Shown in pieces: positions 22,439 to 28,945 of a stretch of DNA of 40,030 bases (position 1 is the first letter of the stretch; every line of letters begins with the position of its first letter). The notes beneath the pieces were generated by a model. It saw only the letters and a list, made by a program, of their open reading frames with translations. It made no database searches and was not told the DNA's origin. The position numbers and the translations under genes are program-made. Origin of the DNA: an uncultured Clostridia bacterium (lineage in GTDB: Bacteria; Bacillota; Clostridia; Oscillospirales; Ruminococcaceae); NCBI GenBank assembly GCA_947627205.1, contig CANQVE010000018.1, positions 1 through 40,030 of the forward strand, written 5' to 3'.

Positions 22439-23191
22439 ATGTCGGGACATTCAAAATGGAGTACGATAAAGCGCAAAAAGGGCGAAAAGGACGGCGCGCG
22501 CGCAAAGGTTTTCACAAAGATAAGCCGCGAGATACTTGTATGCATAAAGGAAACAGGGAGCGCCGATCCTTCCAACAACTCTAAGCTCGCCGCGCTTGTC
22601 CAGAAAGCAAAGTCGAACAACATTCCAAATGACAACATAGACCGTCTGCTGAAAAAAGCGGCAGGCGACGCAGAGAAAAACGACTATGAAAACTGCGTTT
22701 ACGAGGGCTACGGACCGGGCGGAGTTGCGGTAATAGTCGATTGTCTGACGGACAACAGAAACCGCACCGCGGGCGAAGTTCGCCATTATTTTGATAAATT
22801 CGGCGGCAATATGGGAACAACGGGCTGCGTTTCGTTTATGTTTACCTTAAAGGGAGTTATCGTTCTAAACAACGAGGACGGCGACATTGACGAGGACAAG
22901 GCAATGGAGGACATTCTCGAATCGGGAGCGGAGGACTTTTCGTTTGAGGACGGAGTTGTCGAGATAACGACCGATCCCGCCGAGGTTGACAATGTTGCGG
23001 CGGAGCTGAGAAAGCGCGGCTATGACGTTATATCCGCAGAGGCAGAGCAAGTGCCGTCAACATACACGACGCTTACAGACGAAGACCAGCTGAAAAAAAT
23101 GGGACTTCTCCTCGAGGCGCTCGACGACAACGACGACGTTCAGAACGTGTGGCATAACTGGGACGAACCCGAGAGCGCAGACGAGGACTGA
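22439..23191 (+). CDS. yebC: YebC/PmpR family protein
   Basis: A 250-residue cytosolic protein of the standard length. MSGHSKWSTIKRKKGEKDGA, then KVFTKISREILVC, is the family start, and YEGYGPGGVAVIVDCLTDNRNRT the central signature. The acidic C-terminal domain (VPSTYTTLTDEDQLKKMGLL) is also typical. Members were named as transcription regulators; some paralogues act on ribosomes stalled at proline runs. Which applies here is not decidable. AAAAGGAG precedes the ATG by 6 bases. It is monocistronic, with a consensus promoter and a terminator. Confidence 0.95.
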   Translation: MSGHSKWSTIKRKKGEKDGARAKVFTKISREILVCIKETGSADPSNNSKLAALVQKAKSNNIPNDNIDRLLKKAAGDAEKNDYENCVYEGYGPGGVAVIVDCLTDNRNRTAGEVRHYFDKFGGNMGTTGCVSFMFTLKGVIVLNNEDGDIDEDKAMEDILESGAEDFSFEDGVVEITTDPAEVDNVAAELRKRGYDVISAEAEQVPSTYTTLTDEDQLKKMGLLLEALDDNDDVQNVWHNWDEPESADED

Positions 23192-23205
23192 TAATGATCT
23201 AATAA

Positions 23206-23247
23206 AAACAACTCCCGATCCTTTAGCGGTTCGGGAGTTGTTTATTC
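23206..23247. terminator. Terminator shared by yebC and the XRE gene
   Basis: AAACAACTCCCGA (23206-23218) pairs with TCGGGAGTTGTTT (23231-23243). It overlaps the stop codon of the leftward XRE gene. Confidence 0.85.
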
Positions 23248-23517
23248 CTGTTTATGTTCGGAGATGAAAGCTTTTATATCTTTGAGCAGTTTCATATCAT
23301 CGGCTGAAACGAATTCAAATTCTTCAAGGTCGAGCAGATAACGCGGATCTAATTTCAGCACCCGACATATTTTTCTAAGCTGCGTCATATTGGGTTCTTG
23401 AACGTTGCGTTCGATTTTGGAGTAATTAGATTGGTTCATTGAGATGAGCCTTGCCATATCCGACTGCAATAAATCCATATCCTCGCGTGCGTTTCGTATC
23501 TTCTCGCCTAAAGTCAT
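23242..23517 (-). CDS. XRE family HTH regulator
   Basis: A 91-residue protein, essentially one helix-turn-helix domain: LGEKIRNAREDMDLLQSDMA, then NQSNYSKIERNVQEPNMTQL (turn and recognition helix), then ICRVLKLDPRYLL, with a short acidic tail. CAGGAGGTG precedes the ATG. It is divergent from the AT-rich hypothetical at 23648. The gap holds a palindrome TAGTTAA-ATA-TTAACTA and an extra TTAACTA half-site near this gene's own start, so it may repress both directions. That is inference from position. Confidence 0.9.
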   Translation of the reverse strand: MTLGEKIRNAREDMDLLQSDMARLISMNQSNYSKIERNVQEPNMTQLRKICRVLKLDPRYLLDLEEFEFVSADDMKLLKDIKAFISEHKQE

Positions 23518-23564
23518 AAAAACACCTCCTGTTTAATTTATTATAACTTTTTTAACTAAAAGTA

Positions 23565-23593
23565 TTGACAAAATTGCGGAAATGTTATATAAT
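23565..23593 (+). promoter_or_regulatory. Promoter of the 182-residue hypothetical
   Basis: TTGACA (23565-23570), 17-base spacer, TATAAT (23588-23593). Confidence 0.88.
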
Positions 23594-23603
23594 AAAATTG
23601 CGA

Positions 23604-23620
23604 TAGTTAAATATTAACTA
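23604..23620. promoter_or_regulatory. Candidate XRE operator
   Basis: TAGTTAA-ATA-TTAACTA is a perfect 7-base inverted repeat starting about 10 bases after the -10 element, over the expected transcription start. A half-site TTAACTA lies at 23552-23558, on the XRE side. Confidence 0.55.
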
Positions 23621-23647
23621 CAGTTGTAATTACGATAGGAGATTTTT

Positions 23648-24196
23648 ATGGACGAAAAAGAAATAGACAACATTGCGAGAGAAATTGTAGCTTATTATAT
23701 GGAGTTCAGAAATGTATTGGATAATAATAACTGGAGAAATAGATTTAAATTTTCATATTTTTCTTGTTCTTGCAAATGTGATTGTGGATTTTCTAAAGAA
23801 CTTTATTATGAATGCAGAGTTGAAATTCCAAACAGAGGAATTTATATAATTGATGGTAAACAAGTAATCAATGAGCCAATCAGTGAAATTATAATGCATT
23901 GGAATAATGAAGTACAATATATTGCCCCACATTTTAAAGTTGTTAAGGAATATGAAAGCGATCGTGAACTTAGAGAATTTCTTCAAGACGGATATCATTA
24001 TTATCTTGAAACGAATACATTGACAAAACTGTTCTTTTTTCATATATCGTATAAAAAGCGTGAAAAAATAACAGATATGATATTTTCAAGTGTTAGGAAA
24101 TATCTTCCTAAGGACGCAAAAATTTATGATCCTCGCGAAGGTGGTTTAAATTATGGACCTGACGGATGGTTTTTTAGCTTGGAATTTGGCATTTAG
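23648..24196 (+). CDS. Hypothetical protein, AT-rich, 182 residues
   Basis: A soluble protein starting MDEKEIDNIAREIVAYYMEF with a strong AGGAGA site 5 bases before the ATG. A cysteine cluster SCSCKCDCGFSKELYYECR (about 39-57) could bind metal. The rest is rich in aromatic and charged residues, with ISYKKREKITDMIFSSVRKY near the end. The gene is visibly more AT-rich than its neighbours, in base and codon use, which suggests recent transfer. I recognise no family; size, composition and the divergent XRE gene recall immunity or toxin-neutralising proteins, but that is only a resemblance. Confidence 0.8.
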   Translation: MDEKEIDNIAREIVAYYMEFRNVLDNNNWRNRFKFSYFSCSCKCDCGFSKELYYECRVEIPNRGIYIIDGKQVINEPISEIIMHWNNEVQYIAPHFKVVKEYESDRELREFLQDGYHYYLETNTLTKLFFFHISYKKREKITDMIFSSVRKYLPKDAKIYDPREGGLNYGPDGWFFSLEFGI

Positions 24197-24280
24197 AGTG
24201 TAAATGGTATACTTTTGTAGCAATTCCCAAACTTATTATCTTAATGCTATATCTAAGTTGTTGGGAGGAGGTGAAAAACT

Positions 24281-24460
24281 ATGGCGCGCTGTCCTTATCT
24301 GGATTATGAATCAAACAGTTATATCGGCACAAGCTCTGATAAGTACATATGCAAGGTGACGGGAGAAAGAATGTATTCAGACGATTATAAGGCTAATAAT
24401 TACTGCAAATGCGATTATGGCGAGAAATACAAATCCTGTCCCGCTTATCAGAGCAAATAA
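24281..24460 (+). CDS. Cys-rich small protein, 59 residues
   Basis: ATG 24281 follows GGGAGGAGG with a 9-base gap, an unusually strong ribosome binding site. The product begins MARCPYLDYESNSYIGTSSD and has cysteines at 4, 24, 42, 44 and 53 (YCKCDYGEKYKSCP). The spacing could form a small zinc or iron-sulfur site. I recognise no family name. A terminator follows 5 bases after the stop, so the transcript ends with this gene. No clear promoter of its own is visible in the 84-base gap upstream. Confidence 0.75.
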   Translation: MARCPYLDYESNSYIGTSSDKYICKVTGERMYSDDYKANNYCKCDYGEKYKSCPAYQSK

Positions 24461-24465
24461 ATCTC

Positions 24466-24498
24466 AAACGGACTGCTTTTTACGGCAGTCCGTTTTAG
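24466..24498 (+). terminator. Terminator after the Cys-rich small gene
   Basis: AAACGGACTGC (24466-24476) pairs with GCAGTCCGTTT (24485-24495), with T residues after it. Confidence 0.85.
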
Positions 24499-24571
24499 CT
24501 ATTTGAAAAACGCGAGGCGAAGTACATAAATGAGAAAGCCATTTTCAAAAGGATATAACCACATAAACCCC

Positions 24572-24600
24572 TTTACATTATCAAAAAAATGTGGTATACT
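24572..24600 (+). promoter_or_regulatory. Promoter of the 235-residue protein
   Basis: TTTACA (24572-24577), 17-base spacer, TATACT (24595-24600). Confidence 0.75.
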
Positions 24601-24624
24601 GTGAACGAAAGGTGATGTGATGTT

Positions 24625-25332
24625 ATGAAAAAATTTCACGGGTATTATAAGAACGATCAATACGGCGTCGGCTGTAACGGAAAAACAATTTACATATACG
24701 ACAGCAAAAACACGGAAATAGCCAAATTCTCGGACTTTCCTTATGCGTACAACGCGGCGTTCATGCCGGGCAGAAATATAATTGCCGTAAAGTCAATTGA
24801 GGGCTGTCTGGGATTTTACGACCTTGATAAATTATCGCTTATCAAACTGCATACTATCACAAAGATCGGCTGTCAGGACGAGGGCTTTGCGTTTTCGCCC
24901 GACGGTGAATTTTTCTACAACATTGAAAAACCGCGCTCCAACACCGAAACCGAGCTTTCCGTCTATGAAACAAAGACGTTTTCAAAGATTGAAACGCTGT
25001 TTGCGGACGATGAAAAAATGGTTTTGGACAGCCTTGAATTCGACCCCGAAACGGGCGTTTGCTATATACTCGGCTTTATGCGCAACGAAAAGGGAATTAT
25101 CGACTACGGATTTACGGCAATTTTCGACCGCGAAAACAAAGCTATAACCGACATTCGCAGGCTTGATTATGAAACCTATGAATATCTTGAGGCTTATGAA
25201 AGCTGGGTACGTGACGGCTTTACCGAAAAGGGACTTAAAAGTAATTTTATCCTGAGCGAACTTTCGGAAATAAAAAAGACGAGCATAAAAGAGGAATTTG
25301 ACAAATGCGCTGACAATGCTTCGTCAAAATAA
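24625..25332 (+). CDS. Hypothetical protein, beta-propeller-like
   Basis: A 235-residue soluble protein, MKKFHGYYKNDQYGVGCNGK onward. Repeating blocks such as KTIYIYDSKNTEIAKFSDF, GFAFSPDGEFFYNI and LDSLEFDPETGVCYILGF resemble WD40/YVTN propeller blades (FSPDG is a frequent blade motif). Only about four blades fit, so it would be a partial or small propeller. There is no signal peptide, so it is probably cytosolic. An AAAGGTGATG site precedes the ATG. It is monocistronic, with its own promoter and terminator, in the accessory patch. Function unknown. Confidence 0.78.
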   Translation: MKKFHGYYKNDQYGVGCNGKTIYIYDSKNTEIAKFSDFPYAYNAAFMPGRNIIAVKSIEGCLGFYDLDKLSLIKLHTITKIGCQDEGFAFSPDGEFFYNIEKPRSNTETELSVYETKTFSKIETLFADDEKMVLDSLEFDPETGVCYILGFMRNEKGIIDYGFTAIFDRENKAITDIRRLDYETYEYLEAYESWVRDGFTEKGLKSNFILSELSEIKKTSIKEEFDKCADNASSK

Positions 25333-25356
25333 ACTCGCTGTTGTTTAATATAGGAG

Positions 25357-25395
25357 AGCGTACAAGACCTGTTGGTTTTGTACGCTTTTTCTTTT
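25357..25395 (+). terminator. Terminator after the propeller-like gene
   Basis: AGCGTACAA (25357-25365) pairs with TTGTACGCT (25378-25386), followed by TTTTTCTTTT. Confidence 0.88.
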
Positions 25396-25403
25396 CCGCT
25401 CTA

Positions 25404-25502
25404 AATTCTAGCCTCTAGCCTCTTTCTCTGAAAATCAGATAACTTTTCCTCCAAAACAACCTTTGACTTCTTACCTCTTACTTCTAACCTCTTACCTCTA
25501 GC
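25404..25502. repeat. Heptamer repeat arrays (CCTCTAG, CTCTTAC types)
   Basis: TTCTAGCCTCTAGCCTCTTT (25406-25425) and, at 25466-25501, CTTCTTACCTCTTACTTC followed by TAACCTCTTACCTCTA. Same family as the arrays at 14499, 19066 and 39949. Confidence 0.8.
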
Positions 25503-25503
25503 A

Positions 25504-25646
25504 GGGAAAACTCTTGTTTTCCCCGCACCCAGGTTCAATGCCGTAGGCATTTAACCTGATGCGCTTGCTAACGCGTTTGCGGGGACTCCGTCCCCGCACC
25601 CCTGCCAGAGGGGAAAAATTTTTTGAAAAAAATTTTTCCCCTCTGG
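25504..25646. repeat. Cluster of four palindromes, REP-like element
   Basis: GGGAAAA/TTTTCCC (about 25504-25523), CAGGTT..AATGCC/GGCATT..AACCTG (25530-25558), GCGGGGAC/GTCCCCGC (25579-25597), and a 42-base near-perfect palindrome at 25605-25646 with arms CCAGAGGGGAAAAATTTTT. The block has no coding support; a short open frame across it is low complexity. It resembles dispersed intergenic palindromic repeats. Confidence 0.75.
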
Positions 25647-25751
25647 ACTCCCTTTTCAAAAAACTTTTGTGCGCCGCTCGTAATGCGGTTATAAACTTGA
25701 AAGCGCTTTCCCGCTCAAAACAGTTTCTAGCCCCTATTTTCCTTTTTGCTC

Positions 25752-25780
25752 TTGAATTTTATCTCTAAATGGTGTATAAT
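25752..25780 (+). promoter_or_regulatory. nadE operon promoter
   Basis: TTGAAT (25752-25757), 17-base spacer, TATAAT (25775-25780). Confidence 0.85.
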
Positions 25781-25819
25781 ATTGTCAATGATGAGATTTT
25801 TCACAACAAGGAGTTCAAA

Positions 25820-27736
25820 ATGTTCGACGGATTTATAAAGACCGCGGCAGCCACGCCCGAAATAAAAGTTGCCGACTGCGAATATAACACGGGAAAAATT
25901 ATCGACCTCATAAACGAAGCAAAGTCAGAGCGGGTAAAAATTCTTGTTTTCCCCGAGCTTTGCATAACAGGCTATACCTGCGGCGACCTGTTTTTTCAGC
26001 CGTCTTTGCTTGACGGAGCGGAAAAAGCCCTCTTGAATATCGTAAATGCAACCGAAAACTGCGACATGACAATAACTGTCGGCGCGCCGCTCAGAGTAAA
26101 CGGAAAAGTTTATAACTGCGCCGTTGTTATCCAGAATGGGGCAATTCGCGGCGTTGTTCCCAAAAAATATCTCCCGAATTATAACGAGTTTTACGAAAAG
26201 CGCTGGTTTATGTCAGCGCCCGACGAAAACACCGAAGAGCTTATTTTAGGACATTCAGTGCCGTTCGGTATGAACATTGTCTTTGAGTTTTCGGGGATTC
26301 CCGAATTAAAATACGCCGTGGAAATTTGCGAGGACTTGTGGTCGCCGAAACCGCCGTCAATTGACCTTGCGCTCGCGGGAGCTACAATAATCGCAAACCT
26401 CTCCGCTTCAAATGAAACGATAGGCAAGGACGAATACCGCGAAAGCCTTATTTCGGGGCAGTCGGCGCGCCTTATCTGCGGTTATGTTTTCGCCTCGGCA
26501 GGCGAGGGAGAAAGCACCGTAGACCTTGTTTTCGGCGGTCACAGAATGATAGCCGAAAACGGAAAAACGCTTGCCGAAAGCGAGCTTTACACAACAGGAC
26601 TTACCGTTTCGGAAATTGACGTTAAAAAGCTGTATTCCGAGCGTTTAAGAAATACTTCTTTTGAATGCAAAAGCAGTGTTTCTGTCCGCAGAGTTATTCT
26701 TGAAATAACGCCCGAAATTACGGAGCTTACAAGAAGCGTTGAAGCCATGCCGTTTGTTCCGACAGAGGACAATGAAAAGAACTCGCGCTGTGCGAAAATT
26801 CTTGCAATGCAGGCGCACGGCCTTGCAAAACGGCTGAAGCATATAAACTCGAAAACTGCCGTTATCGGCATTTCGGGCGGACTTGACAGTTGTCTTGCAC
26901 TGCTTGCAACAGTTGAAGCCATGAAGCTCTTAAAACGCCCCATGACCGATATTATTGCGGTATCTATGCCGTGTTTCGGAACTACCGTCCGCACAAAGAC
27001 AAATGCCGAAAGGCTTTGTGAAACGCTCGGCGTAACGTTTAAGACAGTGGACATAGCCGAAGCCGTAAATATCCACCTGCGCGATATTGAACACAAAGAC
27101 GGAGAACTTGACGTAACATACGAAAACGCCCAGGCGCGCGAGCGCACGCAATTGCTCATGGATATTGCAAACGAAACAAACGGAATTGTCGTGGGAACGG
27201 GCGATCTTTCGGAGCTTGCTTTAGGCTGGGCGACATATAACGGCGACCATATAAGCATGTACGGCGTAAACTGCTCCGTTCCGAAAACGCTTGCAAGGCA
27301 TATTGTCCGTTATTTTATGAACGTTTCGGAGAACAGCGAGCTTAAAACTGCGCTGAATGACATACTCGAAACGCCCGTAAGCCCCGAGCTTCTCCCCGCA
27401 AAGGACGGAGAGATATCTCAGAAAACAGAGGATATAGTAGGTCCTTATGAACTGCATGATTTCTTTTTGTACAACGGCATACGCTGGTGTTTTTCGCCGA
27501 AGAAAGTTTATAGGCTCGCAAAGTATGCGTTCGGTAACGCCTATTCTCCCGAAATTATTTTAAAATGGGAAAAGATCTTTTACAGGCGTTTTTTTGCACA
27601 GCAGTTCAAGAGAAGCTGTCTGCCCGACGGCGTAAAGGTCGGCTCGGTATCTTTATCGCCCAGAGGCGACTGGAGAATGCCGTCCGATGCACAGGCGGCG
27701 CTATGGCTTAAAGAGCTTGAAGATATAGAGCTTTAA
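25820..27736 (+). CDS. nadE: Glutamine-dependent NAD+ synthetase
   Basis: Final step of NAD synthesis: nicotinate adenine dinucleotide plus ATP plus glutamine. The 638-residue two-domain form is normal length. The N-terminal nitrilase-type glutaminase has the Glu in VFPELCITGYTCGD, the Lys in GVVPKKYLPNYNEF and the Cys in YAVEICEDLWSP. The C-terminal synthetase has the P-loop GISGGLDSCLALLATVEA and GTGDLSELALGWATYNGDHI. The start at 25820 is supported by AAGGAG 6 bases upstream; an earlier in-frame ATG at 25769 lies within the promoter. It heads an operon with a membrane protein, a Gx transporter, polA and a PAS protein. Confidence 0.97.
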   Translation: MFDGFIKTAAATPEIKVADCEYNTGKIIDLINEAKSERVKILVFPELCITGYTCGDLFFQPSLLDGAEKALLNIVNATENCDMTITVGAPLRVNGKVYNCAVVIQNGAIRGVVPKKYLPNYNEFYEKRWFMSAPDENTEELILGHSVPFGMNIVFEFSGIPELKYAVEICEDLWSPKPPSIDLALAGATIIANLSASNETIGKDEYRESLISGQSARLICGYVFASAGEGESTVDLVFGGHRMIAENGKTLAESELYTTGLTVSEIDVKKLYSERLRNTSFECKSSVSVRRVILEITPEITELTRSVEAMPFVPTEDNEKNSRCAKILAMQAHGLAKRLKHINSKTAVIGISGGLDSCLALLATVEAMKLLKRPMTDIIAVSMPCFGTTVRTKTNAERLCETLGVTFKTVDIAEAVNIHLRDIEHKDGELDVTYENAQARERTQLLMDIANETNGIVVGTGDLSELALGWATYNGDHISMYGVNCSVPKTLARHIVRYFMNVSENSELKTALNDILETPVSPELLPAKDGEISQKTEDIVGPYELHDFFLYNGIRWCFSPKKVYRLAKYAFGNAYSPEIILKWEKIFYRRFFAQQFKRSCLPDGVKVGSVSLSPRGDWRMPSDAQAALWLKELEDIEL

Positions 27737-27762
27737 AGGGACTTAGGGGCTAAGAGGCTGTT

Positions 27763-28338
27763 ATGTTTGAGAAAACCAAAGAGAAGTTTTTGAGCCGTGC
27801 GCTTGAAGATGATTTTACCGAATACAAGAACAGAAAGTGCAGAGCTTTTAGAAATGTTATAAGGTTATGTTTTTTCTTTCACCTTATCTGCGGGCTAGCC
27901 TGTACGGCGGCGGGGTTTGCGCTTGGGTTTGAATATTCCGCAAATATAGCGGTATGCGTCGGTCTGGATATTGTTATAGCATTTTTTGCCTCGGGCGGGG
28001 AAATGTCGACAAAAGGCTCGCTGGTAGCTCTTGACATTATTCTCGCTGCAGGGGGAATAACATACGGCGTTTTGCTTTCGGGAAACGACAGGCTTATATG
28101 CATAGCGAGCGGAGCATCGGCAATTATAGGCGCATTGCTCGGAACAGCGCAAATGAGAGCGGTTTATCTTCGAGAATATCTTAGAAGCATAACATCGGAC
28201 GGAGCTGAAAAAATGCCTGTTAAGAAAAAGATGAACAAGAAAACCGCAGTAGCAGTGAACAGCGAAATGCGTGAGCTTGCGAAAAAGTTTAAAGATGTTT
28301 TAAACGGGAAGCCCGAAAGCGAGTCGGACAGCGGATAA
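27763..28338 (+). CDS. Membrane protein, unknown
   Basis: A 191-residue protein with a charged N terminus (MFEKTKEKFLSRALEDDFTE), four hydrophobic segments between about 32 and 132, and a basic then acidic C-terminal tail (KKKMNKKTAV, ending ESESDSG). No motif gives a function. It starts 26 bases after nadE with a weak AGAGG site and precedes the Gx transporter gene by about 50 bases. Confidence 0.78.
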   Translation: MFEKTKEKFLSRALEDDFTEYKNRKCRAFRNVIRLCFFFHLICGLACTAAGFALGFEYSANIAVCVGLDIVIAFFASGGEMSTKGSLVALDIILAAGGITYGVLLSGNDRLICIASGASAIIGALLGTAQMRAVYLREYLRSITSDGAEKMPVKKKMNKKTAVAVNSEMRELAKKFKDVLNGKPESESDSG

Positions 28339-28389
28339 AACTCCGCATTCGCGTGGCTTGATTTAATAACACAAAAACGGAAAACAATT

Positions 28390-28935
28390 ATGACAGTAAA
28401 GAAAATTACGCTTCTGGCGGTGTTTATCTGCTTTGCGGGAGCGCTGTCGTCGCTCGAAACGCTCTTGCCGCCGATAGTTCCCATAGCGGGAATACGCGTG
28501 GGGCTTGGAAATATCGTAACGCTGTTTATTCTGTATGCGGGCGGGCAGTGGAAAATATATGACGCTTATATTGTCGCGGTGCTTAGATGTTTTCTGGCGG
28601 CGCTTATTACAGGTTCGCTGATGAGTGCGATTTACGGACTTGTCGGAGGCGTTTTAGCCTGTACGGCTATGCTCACAGCGAAAACGCTTTTCCCAAAGGA
28701 CAACGGCAAATGCGACACAAGATTTCTTCCGTTTACGGGAGTATGCGGAGCGATTTTTCATATTGCGGGGCAAATGCTGACGGCGGTTTTTTTATACGGC
28801 TCAAAGTACGTTTTAGCTTACACTCCCGTTTTTCTCGCAAGCGCAATAATCGGCGGAGCATTTACGGGAATATGCACAATGCTTCTGCTGAAAAAACTGC
28901 CGAAAAAACTTTTGGAACATATAAGGAACAAATAA
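28390..28935 (+). CDS. Gx transporter family protein
   Basis: A 181-residue membrane protein recognised as the Hpre_diP_synt_I / Gx transporter family. SSLETLLPPIVPIAGIRVGL, then GNIVTLFILYAGG and the repeated Gly-rich helices GSLMSAIYGLVGGVLA are typical. The old name, heptaprenyl diphosphate synthase component I, is probably misleading; the fold suggests an energy-coupling-factor-like substrate-binding component. Usual neighbours (NusG domain II protein, ApbE) are absent here. About six membrane segments. It lies 10 bases before polA and shares its operon. Confidence 0.85.
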   Translation: MTVKKITLLAVFICFAGALSSLETLLPPIVPIAGIRVGLGNIVTLFILYAGGQWKIYDAYIVAVLRCFLAALITGSLMSAIYGLVGGVLACTAMLTAKTLFPKDNGKCDTRFLPFTGVCGAIFHIAGQMLTAVFLYGSKYVLAYTPVFLASAIIGGAFTGICTMLLLKKLPKKLLEHIRNK

Positions 28936-28945
28936 CGGAGGGCTT

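Noticed and set aside
25559-25768. Possible 69-residue gene before nadE
   Set aside because: It translates the palindrome block and low-complexity sequence, lacks a ribosome binding site and ends inside the nadE promoter.
26587-27258. A 223-residue open frame opposite nadE
   Set aside because: Antisense to the conserved NAD synthetase domain; Ser/Val-rich shadow composition and no start signals.
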